64,000 nucleotides of DNA from Paramagnetospirillum kuznetsovii (GCF_003284725.1 NZ_PGTO01000018.1:1-64000); one strand, 5' to 3'; shown: positions 9,639-18,441, numbered from the stretch's first letter. A program made the numbers and translations. The notes: a model not told the origin generated them from the letters alone.

Positions 9639-10016
9639 TCAGTGCTTCAGTGAAAACAGCGGGGCGTCGATATCGGTGTCGTGGCGGACCAATTCATCGA
9701 GGAAGGTCATGAACAGCGTCCGCCTGCCCTTGGAATCGTCGGGTGACAGTCGCGCCAGTTCCCCCAGCATGTTCAGCAGGCGGCGATGGTCGTCGATCAT
9801 GATTTGGCGTGAGTTCCAGTCCGAGGTTATGAAAAGTTCCTCTTCCACCTGGAAATGTTCCGACATCCGCAATTGCAGCATGTTGATGGCGCGGGCAACG
9901 CTAGAGTGCTCCTCACCCTTCAGAATCACCGGCTCCAGACGGTTCATCATGCGATAGAGGCGATTGTGCTCGGCTTCGATGACGGGGTCGCAATCGTCGT
10001 GGTCCCAAGTGGGCAT
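9639..10016 (-). CDS. Hemerythrin-domain protein
   Basis: 125-residue four-helix hemerythrin-like protein, expected to hold a non-haem di-iron centre that binds O2 or acts in redox or metal sensing. Likely ligands follow the family pattern: H17 (EAEHNRL), H54 and E58 (EHFQVEE), H77 (DDHRRLL) and H112/D117 (RHDTDID). The second His of the usual HxxxH pair in helix 3 is a Leu here, as in many HHE-type members. It is a free-standing domain in the cytoplasm. It is convergent with the hypothetical gene, with a REP-like element between. A second, broken hemerythrin lies at 27.4-27.9 kb. Confidence 0.87.
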   Translation of the reverse strand: MPTWDHDDCDPVIEAEHNRLYRMMNRLEPVILKGEEHSSVARAINMLQLRMSEHFQVEEELFITSDWNSRQIMIDDHRRLLNMLGELARLSPDDSKGRRTLFMTFLDELVRHDTDIDAPLFSLKH

Positions 10017-10082
10017 GAGCGTCTTCCTCTCACATGTCTGCCCTTCTCATGTGGGGATGGCCCATCCATGCGTCTAGGGGGG

Positions 10083-11288
10083 CTATGATTGAGTCACCCA
10101 TTTTGCGGCCCCGAGACCGGCTCGTCGGCCGGTGGCGAAACTGCCGGTGAGAAGATAGCCGCCGGTGGGGGCTTCCCAGTCCAGCATTTCACCGGCGGCG
10201 AATACGCCCGGCATGGTCTTCAGCATCAACTGGCTGTCCAATTCCTCGAACCGGACGCCACCGGCGGTGGAGATGGCCTCGGGCAGGGGCCGGGGTCGCA
10301 GCAGTGGCAATGGCAAGGCCTTGATGCTCGCCGCCAGCATGGTCGGATTGTCCAGGTCTTCCCTGGGCAGCAATTCGCGCAGCAATCCCATGGCGGCGGG
10401 GTCCAGGGCGAGGGTCTTCTTCAGGAAGGTGGACAGGGATTTCGACCCGCGCGGCCCCGACAGCGCCGCCAGCACGCGCGCCTCGTCCCAATCGGGCATC
10501 AGGTCCAAGCTCGCCATGGCAAGGCCGTTCGCGGCGATGGCGTCACGAATGGGGGCCGACAGCGCATAGATGCAACCGCCTTCCATGCCGGTCGCGGTCA
10601 GCGTCACCTCGCCGCGCAGCGACTGCTCATCAAAGGACAAGACGACGGTGGACAATCTGCGACCAGCGAACTTGTCGGCGAAATGCCTGCTCCAGTCCAG
10701 ATCGAAGCCGCAATTGGCGGGCTTCATGGGGGCGATGTCGATGCCGCGTTCGGCCAGCAGTGTCTCCCAGCAGCCGTCCGAGCCCAGATGCGGCCAGGAG
10801 GCGCCCCCAAGGGCCAGGACGGTCGCATCGGCCCGCACGGTCACCTCACCTTGGGGGGAGCGGAACCGTAAGCCGCCGTCGGGCGCCCAGCCCAGCCAAT
10901 AGTGCCGGACGTTGAAGGTGACTCCCTGACTCTTCAGCCGCTTGATCCAGGCGCGCAGCAGCGGGGCCGATTTCATCTCGTCGGGAAAGACCCGGCCGGA
11001 ACTGCCGACGAAGGTGTCGATTCCCAACTCCTTGGCCCAGCGGCGCAGATCGGCCGGGCCGAAATCCGCCAGCAATGACTGGAACAGCCCTGCCCGTGCG
11101 CCGTAGCGGGGAATAAAGCCGCCCAGCGCTTCCGAATGGGTCAGGTTGAGGCCACCCTTACCGGCCAGCAGGAACTTGCGTCCAGGCGACGGCATGGCGT
11201 CATGGATGGCGACGTCGATACCGCGCTCGGCCAATACCTCGGCCGCCATCAAACCAGCGGGGCCACCGCCGATGACGATCACGGTCAT
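10083..11288 (-). CDS. HI0933/YhiN-family flavoprotein (predicted FAD oxidoreductase)
   Basis: 401-residue FAD-binding protein of the HI0933/BaiN superfamily; the substrate is unknown. The N-terminal Rossmann motif VIGGGPAGLMAAEVLAERG is followed by the family hallmark GRKFLLAGKGGLNLTHSE. The C-terminus carries the second FAD motif GVFAAGEMLDWEAPTGGYLL. Length and motif order match the TIGR03862-like subgroup. No partner gene is adjacent. The enzymatic class is confident, the reaction is not. Confidence 0.85.
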   Translation of the reverse strand: MTVIVIGGGPAGLMAAEVLAERGIDVAIHDAMPSPGRKFLLAGKGGLNLTHSEALGGFIPRYGARAGLFQSLLADFGPADLRRWAKELGIDTFVGSSGRVFPDEMKSAPLLRAWIKRLKSQGVTFNVRHYWLGWAPDGGLRFRSPQGEVTVRADATVLALGGASWPHLGSDGCWETLLAERGIDIAPMKPANCGFDLDWSRHFADKFAGRRLSTVVLSFDEQSLRGEVTLTATGMEGGCIYALSAPIRDAIAANGLAMASLDLMPDWDEARVLAALSGPRGSKSLSTFLKKTLALDPAAMGLLRELLPREDLDNPTMLAASIKALPLPLLRPRPLPEAISTAGGVRFEELDSQLMLKTMPGVFAAGEMLDWEAPTGGYLLTGSFATGRRAGLGAAKWVTQS

Positions 11289-11532
11289 GGCTTATCCCCT
11301 TATGAAAAACGCCCGAACCCAGGATGATCATAGCACGAAGCGGCGGGCGCGTCGCGGCCGGGGGGGGCTATGGGATGCTTGCGCCATGCAGAACGCGCAA
11401 GATGGTGACCGCGGTCGCGGAGACTTCGGAGACGATGATTCATCGTCGCAACAGCTTTTCGGAGAGTAAAGATGAGGCTATCTTGCTTCAGGTGAGTGCT
11501 GCCTCGCCCCCGGCAGAAAGAATGGAGAAGTC

Positions 11533-11631
11533 GTGATTGGCGGTTTCATATTCCTGGTCGGCCTCGGAATATTTTTAGGCGGTGGAAAATTGGCGGGAAA
11601 GACGCCGGAGCTGTGGTGGAGGTGGCAATAG
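11533..11631 (+). CDS. Putative 32-residue membrane microprotein
   Basis: A GTG-started ORF with a good ribosome site (GGAGAAG, about 5 bases upstream) encodes a single hydrophobic helix, IGGFIFLVGLGIFLGGG, followed by a short polar stretch and a tryptophan-rich tail ELWWRWQ. The composition is typical of small bacterial membrane proteins. Its start overlaps the stop of a weak upstream frame (GTGA), which would allow coupling. No homolog is recognised; it could be chance. The rest of 11289-11759 holds only the dispersed repeat and no convincing gene. Confidence 0.35.
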   Translation: MIGGFIFLVGLGIFLGGGKLAGKTPELWWRWQ

Positions 11632-11643
11632 TTTGATCCATCC

Positions 11644-11731
11644 TGTCATCCTGAGCGAAGCGAAGGATCTTTCACGTGATAGCGGCTGGAGACGCGGTTG
11701 AAAGATCCTTCGGCTTTGCCTCAGGATGACA
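11644..11731. repeat. Dispersed inverted repeat, copy 1 (left of GIY-YIG gene)
   Basis: Arms of about 30 bases beginning GTCATCCTGAGCGAAGCGAA and ending in CTTTCA are inverted around a 24-base centre. A related, partly decayed copy sits at the other end of the GIY-YIG gene (12048-12131). Confidence 0.8.
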
Positions 11732-11759
11732 ATTTAAATTGGCATGATAGGGAGGGTGG

Positions 11760-12056
11760 ATGCGCGACCACACCTACACCGTCTATCTCTTGAGCAGTCT
11801 GTCAGGCGTACTTTATTGCGGCGTCACCAATAACCTTGAACGCCGCATTGCCGAACACAGAAGCGGGACGGCCGATGGCTTTACCAAACGCTACTTAGTC
11901 AATCGCCTCGTCTGGTTTGAATGTAGCGGCGATGTGCGGGCTGCCATTGCAAGGGAGAAGCAGATTAAAGGCTGGAAGCGCTGCCGGAAAGTCGCGTTGA
12001 TCGAGACGCTCAATCCCGATTGGCGGGACTTGTCCAAGAACTCCCAGTCATCCTGA
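11760..12056 (+). CDS. GIY-YIG domain nuclease-like protein
   Basis: 98-residue stand-alone GIY-YIG (UPF0213/YhbQ-like) domain. The diagnostic pair is YTVYLLSSLSGVLYCGVTNNLERRIAEH: Y-V-Y about ten residues before the Y-C-G variant of YIG, then the catalytic Arg. The C-terminal EKQIKGWKRCRKVALIE matches the family. It may cut or bind DNA; no function is established for most members. The flanking repeats suggest it travels with or acts on them. The last codons and stop (SS-TGA) lie inside the downstream repeat copy, so the repeat supplies the gene's end. Confidence 0.88.
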   Translation: MRDHTYTVYLLSSLSGVLYCGVTNNLERRIAEHRSGTADGFTKRYLVNRLVWFECSGDVRAAIAREKQIKGWKRCRKVALIETLNPDWRDLSKNSQSS

Positions 12057-12131
12057 GGCGAAGCCGAGGGATCTTTCACAATAAGACGGTTAGGCATGAA
12101 AAATGCCCTGCCTGCGACTCAGCATGACATC
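12048..12131. repeat. Dispersed inverted repeat, copy 2 (right of GIY-YIG gene)
   Basis: The left arm GTCATCCTGAGGCGAAGCCG, running on to CTTTCAC, matches copy 1 at 11644. The opposite arm (about 12096-12131) is degenerate. It overlaps the GIY-YIG stop codon and reaches the end of hoxX. Confidence 0.7.
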
Positions 12132-12135
12132 GAAA

Positions 12136-13761
12136 TCACTTCCGCCGATGGCGCGCCAGATACAGCGGCGTGCGCGACTTCGGTACCTTGTGGATGAAGT
12201 TATAGCGGGCCACGTGGTAGCTGGGGTCGAAGCCGTAGAAGTTCAGCTTCATATGCTCCAGCTCCTCGGCGCGGTAGGAGTCCAGCGGCTTGGCGGCTTC
12301 GTCGGCGGCGCGGGCGAGGCGCTTGGCGATCAGGCGCTCGTCAAGCGTCGGGTCGGCGGCATGGGCTTCGGCCGTCTGCTCGACCAGGGTCCGGAATTCG
12401 GCCACGGTCGTGCCGAAATGGGAATCGATCAGGCCAAGGCGCTCGGCCTCCGCCGTTCCCACGGGCAGGCGGGCCTCCACCACCTCGCGGGCCTTGTCTT
12501 CGCCGCAGCGCCGGGGCAGCAGATAGGTCCAGTATTCCGAGCCGTAAAGATTGCCCATGCCCTTGTAATGGGGGTTCAGGACCACGGCGTCGCGGGCCAG
12601 CACCAGATCGGCGGCCAGGGCCATGAACACGCCTCCGGCTCCGGCATTGCCCTGCATGGCGGCGATGGTGAGATGGCTGCCGCAGGTGATGATGTCGCGG
12701 CACAGATCGTTCATGGCGTTGATGTTGCACCAGGATTCCGCGGCCGGGCTGGCGGCGGTCTCGATGGTGCACAGATGGATGCCGTTGGACCAGAAATCCG
12801 GGCCGCCCATCAGGACGATGACCTTGGTGGGCCGCTGGGCGGCGGCAAGGAAAGCCTCGCGCAGCCGCTCGCACCGCTCCGTGCTCATGGCGCCGTTGAC
12901 GAAGGGGAAATGCAGATAGCCGACGCCGTGGCGCTCGTCGTACCAGATGTCGTGATAGCCGGGGGTCTCGGGCAGCTCCAGGGGGCCAAGGACCGCGAGG
13001 GCGGGCAGCTTTAACGCATGCTCTTCCCTGGCGCGCAGATGGCCGATCCACACGGCGCCGTCCACCGTGGCCCGCGCCACCGCGCCGCCGGACTGGGCGA
13101 TCAGGCTTCCCGGCGGGCCGCTCAACCCGTTGGCGGCATGGGCGTCGTGGAGATAGACGGGCTTGGCGCCGATCTCATCCAGCAATCCCGGGGTGCCGTC
13201 GGCCGAGCGGATCTTGGCGAGCACGGTGGCGGTGTCGTCCTGGTTCCACCGGATGGCGCGGTCGGCCTGCTTCATGGCGGGCTTCCAGGTGGTGGCGGCG
13301 GGACGTGCGCCCTCCGTCTTCTCCAACGCTTCCAACACCGCCGAGACGGCGGCGTCGGCCACTTCGTTGCGGTACAGGCTGGATTTGGAGGCATGCCGCA
13401 GGGGAAAGCTCCGGCTGGCCCAGACCGGCCCGGCATCCATTTCCGCCTTGGCCTGCAGGACGGTGACGCCCCAGCTTTCCTTGCCCTCCAGGATGGCCCA
13501 GTCCAGCGCCGCCGGTCCCCGGTCGCCGACGGGGCCGGGATGCACGACGAGGCAGAGGTGGTTTTTCCACACCGCTTCCGGGATGGCACGCTTGAGGAAG
13601 GGGGCGATGACGACGTCGGGCCTGGCCAGTTCCACCGCCTGGATGGTGACGGCATCGTTGACGTCGAACTCGCAGGACACGTCGTGGCCGCGCTCGGACA
13701 GTTCCACCCACAGGCGCTGGGTCAGGCTGTTGAAGCTATGGGCGAGGAGAAGAATGCGCAT
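12136..13761 (-). CDS. hoxX: Hydrogenase maturation factor HoxX
   Basis: 541-residue two-domain protein. The N-terminal half (about 1-250) resembles formyl-transferases, with HPGPVGDRGPAALDWAI. The C-terminal half (about 270-500) is an enoyl-CoA hydratase/crotonase fold with GNAGAGGVFMALAADLVLARD. Known HoxX enzymes make CO from a formyl-tetrahydrofolate-derived group, via formyl-CoA, to supply the active-site CO ligand of [NiFe] hydrogenases when O2 is present. It is the last gene of the hyb/hyp locus, 150 bases after hypE. That gap has a small perfect hairpin (GCATCGCT/AGCGATGC, 13813-13831) and may allow separate expression. Confidence 0.93.
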   Translation of the reverse strand: MRILLLAHSFNSLTQRLWVELSERGHDVSCEFDVNDAVTIQAVELARPDVVIAPFLKRAIPEAVWKNHLCLVVHPGPVGDRGPAALDWAILEGKESWGVTVLQAKAEMDAGPVWASRSFPLRHASKSSLYRNEVADAAVSAVLEALEKTEGARPAATTWKPAMKQADRAIRWNQDDTATVLAKIRSADGTPGLLDEIGAKPVYLHDAHAANGLSGPPGSLIAQSGGAVARATVDGAVWIGHLRAREEHALKLPALAVLGPLELPETPGYHDIWYDERHGVGYLHFPFVNGAMSTERCERLREAFLAAAQRPTKVIVLMGGPDFWSNGIHLCTIETAASPAAESWCNINAMNDLCRDIITCGSHLTIAAMQGNAGAGGVFMALAADLVLARDAVVLNPHYKGMGNLYGSEYWTYLLPRRCGEDKAREVVEARLPVGTAEAERLGLIDSHFGTTVAEFRTLVEQTAEAHAADPTLDERLIAKRLARAADEAAKPLDSYRAEELEHMKLNFYGFDPSYHVARYNFIHKVPKSRTPLYLARHRRK

Positions 13762-13911
13762 TTTTTAAATGTCCCTCAAGCGCCGGGCGCCCACATCCGT
13801 CCCAAAGGTCTCGCATCGCTGAAAGCGATGCTGAGAGGGCTTGGCTTTCGCGCCACGCGGCGCGCCGGCCCTTGGCCGCAACTCCTCGCTTCGCTCGTCG
13901 GTTCGCATGTG

Positions 13912-14961
13912 CTAGCAGATCCTCGGCAATTGCTCGCCCGCCAGCCAGTCCACCACCCGCATGCCGCCCATGGCGGTTTTCATCTGAACGAAGTGATGGG
14001 TATCGGCGCGGCAGGCGCCGATGCGCGCCGCGTCCACCCCCAGCGGATGGGCGCGCATGACCGCCAGCAGGGTCTCGGCGTCCGCCTCGGGGCAGATGCA
14101 GATCAGCTTGCCCTCGTTGGCGACGTAAAGCGGGTCCAGGCCCAGCAGCTCGCAGGCGCCGCGCACCTCGGGCTTGACCGGCACCAGTGCCTCTTCCATC
14201 AGCATGCCGACGCCCGACTGGCTGGCGATTTCGTTCAAGGTGGCGGCGAGACCGCCACGGGTGGGATCGCGCAGCACATGGATGCCGGGCACCGCCGCGA
14301 CCATCTCGGCCACCATGGTGTGCAGCGCCGCCGAATCCGACAGGATGGCGGTCTCGAAGCCCAGGCTTTCGCGCTGGCTCATCACCGCGACGCCGTGATC
14401 GCCCATGGTGCCGGAAATCAGGATGGCGTCGCCGGGCTTGGCCCTGTCGCCCGAAATCACGACGCCCGCCGGCACCATGCCGATACCGGCGGTGGTGATG
14501 AAGATGCCGTCGCCCTTGCCCTTTTCCACCACCTTGGTGTCGCCGGTGACCACCGGGACGCCCGCGTCCCTGCTGGCCTTGGCCATGGAGTCCACGATGC
14601 GCTTCAAATCGGCCAGCGGGAAGCCTTCCTCGATGATGAAGCCCGCCGACAGCGACAGCGGAACCGCCCCCGCCATGGCGACATCGTTGACGGTGCCGTG
14701 CACGGCGAGGCTACCGATATCGCCGCCGGGAAAGAACAGCGGGCTGATGACATAACCGTCGGTGGTCATCACCATGCGCCCGGCGGGCACGTCGAAGGCG
14801 GCCTGATCATTGCGCTGATTCAAGGCCTCGTTGTCGAAGCCTTTGATGAACAGCTCTTCCACCAACTGGGCCATGGCGCGGCCGCCGCCGCCATGGGTGA
14901 GGTCGACGCGGCCGGTCTTGAGGTCCAGCGGGCGGGGATGGGCGCGACGGGGCAGGGTCAT
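13912..14961 (-). CDS. hypE: Hydrogenase expression/formation protein HypE
   Basis: 349-residue PurM-like ATPase that dehydrates the carbamoyl group on its own C-terminal Cys to a thiocyanate, the source of the CN ligands of the Fe(CN)2CO centre. It ends in PRIC, the invariant terminal cysteine. The AIR-synthase-like motifs VDLTHGGGGRAMAQLVEE and GDTKVVEKGKGDGIF are present. Its ATG overlaps the hypD stop (ATGA), so I start here rather than at an in-frame extension running back into hypD. Confidence 0.97.
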   Translation of the reverse strand: MTLPRRAHPRPLDLKTGRVDLTHGGGGRAMAQLVEELFIKGFDNEALNQRNDQAAFDVPAGRMVMTTDGYVISPLFFPGGDIGSLAVHGTVNDVAMAGAVPLSLSAGFIIEEGFPLADLKRIVDSMAKASRDAGVPVVTGDTKVVEKGKGDGIFITTAGIGMVPAGVVISGDRAKPGDAILISGTMGDHGVAVMSQRESLGFETAILSDSAALHTMVAEMVAAVPGIHVLRDPTRGGLAATLNEIASQSGVGMLMEEALVPVKPEVRGACELLGLDPLYVANEGKLICICPEADAETLLAVMRAHPLGVDAARIGACRADTHHFVQMKTAMGGMRVVDWLAGEQLPRIC

Positions 14962-16130
14962 TCGGTTTCCTCTTCCTCCGGCTCGGGGCCTTGCGGCATG
15001 CCGGGTTCGGCGTCGCGGAAGCGACCATAGGTCCAGTGGGCGGCGCAGGCGCCTTCGGCCGAGACCATGCACGAGCCCATGGGGTTTTCCGGGGTGCAGA
15101 TTGTCCCGAACAGCTTGCAGTCCATGGGCCGCTTGACGCCGCGCAGGATGGCGCCGCATTCGCAGGCCTTGTTGTCGGGCGGCGAGTCCTGGGGCACGTC
15201 CCAGCGCCGCTCGGCATCCCAGGCGGCATAGGCCTCCTTCAGCCGAAGGGCGGAGTAGGGCACCAGTCCCAGGCCGCGCCATTCGAACACCCGGCGCAGC
15301 TCGAACATCTCGGCCACCAGCGATTTGGCCTTTTCATTGCCGTCGCGGGTGACGGCGCGGGAGAACTCGTTCTCCACCTCGAAGCGGCCCTGGTTGATCT
15401 GGCGGATCAGCATGCGCACCGCTTGCAGCACGTCCAGCGGTTCGAACCCGGCGATCACCACCGGGCGCTGGTATTCCTCGGCGAAATACTCGTAGGGGCG
15501 CGAGCCGATGATGGTCGACACATGGGCGGGGCCGATGAAGGCGTCCAGCTTGACGGTGCCAAGTTCACGCACTTCCGGGCTGTCGAGGATCTGGGTGATG
15601 GCCGACGGCGTCAGCACATGGTTGCAGAACACGCTGAAATTCTTCAGCCCCAGAGCCTGGGCCTGTTTGATGGCGACGGCGGTGGGCGGCGTGGTGGTCT
15701 CGAAGCCGATGGCGAAGAACACCACCTGGCGCTCGGGCATGCTTTGGGCCAGCTTCAGGGCATCCAGGGTGGAATAGACCATGCGGATGTCGCAGCCCTC
15801 GGCCTTGGCCTTCAGCAGCGACAGCCGCTTGGAACCGGGAACCCGCAGCATGTCGCCATAGGTGCACAGCGTGACGCCGTCCTGCCGGGCCAGCCAGATG
15901 GCGGCGTCGATGCGCCCGATGGGCAGCACGCAGACCGGACAGCCAGGGCCGTGGATCATGCGCACATTGGCGGGCAGCAGGTCTTCCAGGCCATAACGGC
16001 TGATGGCATGGGTATGGCCGCCGCAGAATTCCATGATGTGATAGCTGCCCGCCGGGTCGGCCTCGGCGGCGATGGCTTTCGCCATGGACTGGGCCACCTG
16101 CCCGTCACGGAATTCGTCGATATATTTCAC
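14958..16130 (-). CDS. hypD: Hydrogenase maturation protein HypD
   Basis: 390-residue [4Fe-4S] scaffold protein that, with HypC, holds the Fe atom while CN and CO ligands are added. Conserved motifs are MEFCGGHTHAI, HGPGCPVCVLP, GFETTTP and the C-terminal cluster cysteines in ACECGAILRG and CKLFGTICTPENPMGSCMVS. It starts at a GTG that overlaps the hypC stop (GTGA); the upstream in-frame extension runs through hypC and is rejected. Confidence 0.97.
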   Translation of the reverse strand: MKYIDEFRDGQVAQSMAKAIAAEADPAGSYHIMEFCGGHTHAISRYGLEDLLPANVRMIHGPGCPVCVLPIGRIDAAIWLARQDGVTLCTYGDMLRVPGSKRLSLLKAKAEGCDIRMVYSTLDALKLAQSMPERQVVFFAIGFETTTPPTAVAIKQAQALGLKNFSVFCNHVLTPSAITQILDSPEVRELGTVKLDAFIGPAHVSTIIGSRPYEYFAEEYQRPVVIAGFEPLDVLQAVRMLIRQINQGRFEVENEFSRAVTRDGNEKAKSLVAEMFELRRVFEWRGLGLVPYSALRLKEAYAAWDAERRWDVPQDSPPDNKACECGAILRGVKRPMDCKLFGTICTPENPMGSCMVSAEGACAAHWTYGRFRDAEPGMPQGPEPEEEETE

Positions 16131-16357
16131 TGGGCGGGCTCCGCCTGTTCCATTTCCCGAAACAGGGCCAGGGTCTGCGCCGCCTCCTCGGGGTCGATCA
16201 CCGACAGGGCATAGCCCACATGGACGATGACGTAATCGCCCACCTTGACGTCGGAGACCAGCGCCAGCGACACCGTCTTGGTGACGCCGCCCAGATTGAC
16301 CTTGGCGTTGTCGTCGGCCAGCAATTCGGTCACCAGGGAGGGCAGGGCAAGGCACAT
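16127..16357 (-). CDS. hypC: Hydrogenase assembly chaperone HypC
   Basis: 76-residue HypC/HupF/HoxL-family chaperone, which delivers the Fe(CN)2CO unit with HypD to the large-subunit precursor. It has the essential N-terminal Met-Cys (MCLALP, C2 after Met removal) and the beta-barrel core VGDYVIVHVGYALSVIDPEEA. It overlaps hypD and lies 15 bases after hypF. A second family member (hupF) is in the same locus, probably specific to the structural hydrogenase. Confidence 0.95.
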   Translation of the reverse strand: MCLALPSLVTELLADDNAKVNLGGVTKTVSLALVSDVKVGDYVIVHVGYALSVIDPEEAAQTLALFREMEQAEPAQ

Positions 16358-16372
16358 GGAGGAATTCCCTTC

Positions 16373-17449
16373 TTACTCGGTCAGCGCGGCGATCCACGCC
16401 TGGCCCAAACTCAGTCCGGCGTCGCCCGGCGACAGGGTCAGGGCGGTCAAGGGCCGCAACCCGGCGGCAGCCAGCCGCTTCATCAACCCCGCCGTCAGCA
16501 CCTTATTGAGGAAACAGCCGCCGCCCAGCGTGACGGTGGTGGTTCCCGTGGCCTCGGCCGTGGCAATGGCCCAGGCGGCCAAGGCCTCGATCAGGGTGCC
16601 GTGGAACAGGTTGGCCCCGGCGACCGGGTCAGTGCAAGCCGACAATCGCGCCAGCAGGGGGGTCAGGTCCAAAATTCCGTCTTGAAGGCTCCAACCTTCG
16701 GCCAAGACCTCCGGGCGGGTCACCATGGCTTCCAGCGCCATGGGGGCCTGGCCCTCGAATTTGGCGATGGGATGGATGCCCAGCAAGCCGCAGGCGGCGT
16801 CGAACAGCCGTCCGGCGCTGGAGGTCTCGGGGCAGTTCAGCCGCTTGTCCAAGATCTGGCCCAGCATGGCGGCGGCGGGAATATGGCCGAAGCGCGCCGC
16901 GATTTCGTCGCCGCGCCCCATGCGGTGCAGGGCGGCCGCCGCCATGCGCCAGGGCTCGCGGGCCGCCATGTCGCCGCCCGGCTGGGACAACAGCGCCAGA
17001 TGGCCGAGGCGGCGGTAATGGGCGCCGTCGGCCAACAGCAACTCGCCCCCCCAGGACTGGTGGCCGGGGCCGAGGCCGAACCCGTCCAGCGACAGGGCGA
17101 TCACCGGTCCGTCATGGCCGTTCTCGACCGCCACGGAGGCGGCATGGGCGTGGTGGTGCTGAACCGCCACGGCGGGAAGGTCGAGGCCCAGGGCGAAGCG
17201 GGTGGAATGGAAATCGGGGTGCAGGTCGTGGGCCACGCGTACCGGCGCGGCGCCAGTCTCCGCCAGCAGCGCGGCGACCGAATTTTCAAAGGCGATGATG
17301 GAATCGGGTGTGCCCAGGTCGCCGTGATCGGCTGACACGAAGGCCTTGTCGTCCTTGGTGACGCAGACGGTGTTCTTGAGGAACGGCCCCACCGCCAGCA
17401 CCGAGGCAACGGCGCGGGGCAAGGGGATGACGGCGGCAATGGCGGTCAT
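16373..17449 (-). CDS. hypF: Short HypF: Kae1-like carbamoyltransferase domain only
   Basis: 358-residue protein matching only the C-terminal Kae1/YgjD-like half of HypF. Seen motifs are the metal-binding QHHHAHAASV, the nucleotide-binding LSLDGFGLGP and GGELLLAD, SSAGRLFDAACGLLG, and LGGGCFLNKVL. Full HypF is about 750 residues with an acylphosphatase domain, zinc fingers and a YrdC domain that makes carbamoyl-AMP; all are missing here. The start is clean with a GAGGG ribosome site, and the preceding 134 bases are a dispersed repeat, so the N-terminal half is not hidden in another frame. A similarly short HypF1 is known in Ralstonia. It should work with a full HypF elsewhere or by another route. 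Confidence 0.9.
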   Translation of the reverse strand: MTAIAAVIPLPRAVASVLAVGPFLKNTVCVTKDDKAFVSADHGDLGTPDSIIAFENSVAALLAETGAAPVRVAHDLHPDFHSTRFALGLDLPAVAVQHHHAHAASVAVENGHDGPVIALSLDGFGLGPGHQSWGGELLLADGAHYRRLGHLALLSQPGGDMAAREPWRMAAAALHRMGRGDEIAARFGHIPAAAMLGQILDKRLNCPETSSAGRLFDAACGLLGIHPIAKFEGQAPMALEAMVTRPEVLAEGWSLQDGILDLTPLLARLSACTDPVAGANLFHGTLIEALAAWAIATAEATGTTTVTLGGGCFLNKVLTAGLMKRLAAAGLRPLTALTLSPGDAGLSLGQAWIAALTE

Positions 17450-17453
17450 TGGC

Positions 17454-17564
17454 CCTCACCCTCCCATCGCATCGCGATGGGCCCCACCCTCTCCCGCGAG
17501 CGGGCGATGGGATAAGTCCATCTCCCTCGCCCCCCGAGGGGGGGAGAGGGTCGGGGTGAGGGGG
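17454..17564. repeat. Dispersed inverted repeat between hypF and hypB
   Basis: Arms CCCTCACCCTCCC and AGGGTCGGGGTGAGGG face each other, with internal short palindromes (CATCGCATCGCGATGG, CTCCCGCGAGCGGG). The layout is typical of intergenic repeat elements in GC-rich proteobacteria. It fills the only long gap among the hyp genes and explains the lack of coding there. Confidence 0.7.
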
Positions 17565-17583
17565 GCTGGCAGTCGATGGGGCA

Positions 17584-18441
17584 TTAAGACCCCGCCTGCC
17601 CCTTGCGATGGGCGGCCATACGGCGGCGGCCCTCGGTGATCCAGGCCAGCCATTCGTCGAAGCCCTCGCCGGTGCGGGCCGACAATTGAATAACAACGAT
17701 CTCGGGATTGACCCGGCGGGCATAGGCGATGCAGCGCTCCACGTCGAAATCCGTATGGGGCAGGAGGTCGATCTTGTTGAGGATCATCATGGAGGCGGCG
17801 TGGAACATGTCGGGGTATTTGAGCGGCTTGTCCTCGCCCTCGGTCACCGACAGGATCGCCACCTTATAGGCCTCGCCCAGGTCGAAGGCGGCCGGGCAGA
17901 CCAGATTGCCCACATTCTCGATGAACAGCACCGAATCCTCGGCGATGTCGAGGCGGGCGATGGCGCTTTCCACCATATGGGCGTCGAGATGGCAGCCCTT
18001 GCCGGTATTGACCTGCAACGCCGGAATGCCGGTGGCGCGGATACGGTCGGCGTCGAAGCTGGTCTGCTGGTCGCCCTCGATGACGGCCAGGGGGAAGCGG
18101 GACTTCAAGGCCTCGGCGGTGCGGCACAAAAGGGTGGTCTTGCCCGAACCGGGGCTGGAGACCAGATTGAGGGCGAAGACGCCGTGGCTTTCCAGCCAGG
18201 CCCGATTGCGGCCGGCGAAATCGTTGTTGTGGCCGAGGATGTCCTGCTCGATCTGGACGATGCGCGACTGCGACAAGCCGGGGACATGGACTCCGGCGAT
18301 GCCGTGGCCGTAATGGATGTGGTCGTGGGAATGGCCGTGATCGTGGTCATGTCCATGATCGTGAGTATGGCCGTGTCCGTGATCGTGAGAGTGGGGATGG
18401 CCCTCGACCTTGGCATCCCCGCAGCCGCAAACCGTGCACAT
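17584..18441 (-). CDS. hypB: Nickel-handling GTPase HypB with His-rich tail
   Basis: 285-residue SIMIBI-class GTPase that powers nickel insertion into the large-subunit precursor with HypA. The N-terminus MCTVCGCG is the high-affinity Ni-site-like Cys motif. A histidine-rich segment (about residues 15-50, repeated HDHGH units) probably stores nickel. The P-loop is [11 protein letters not shown], followed by [10 protein letters not shown], the metal-switch Cys/His of [11 protein letters not shown], the [13 protein letters not shown] loop and NKIDLLP. Its ATG overlaps the hypA stop by one base (TGATG). Confidence 0.97.
   Translation of the reverse strand: MCTVCGCGDAKVEGHPHSHDHGHGHTHDHGHDHDHGHSHDHIHYGHGIAGVHVPGLSQSRIVQIEQDILGHNNDFAGRNRAWLESHGVFALNLVSSPGSGKTTLLCRTAEALKSRFPLAVIEGDQQTSFDADRIRATGIPALQVNTGKGCHLDAHMVESAIARLDIAEDSVLFIENVGNLVCPAAFDLGEAYKVAILSVTEGEDKPLKYPDMFHAASMMILNKIDLLPHTDFDVERCIAYARRVNPEIVVIQLSARTGEGFDEWLAWITEGRRRMAAHRKGQAGS

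Noticed and set aside
13018-15030. 670-codon plus-strand frame across hoxX/hypE
   Set aside because: Antisense shadow of well-supported hoxX and hypE; composition is repetitive and no motif is present.
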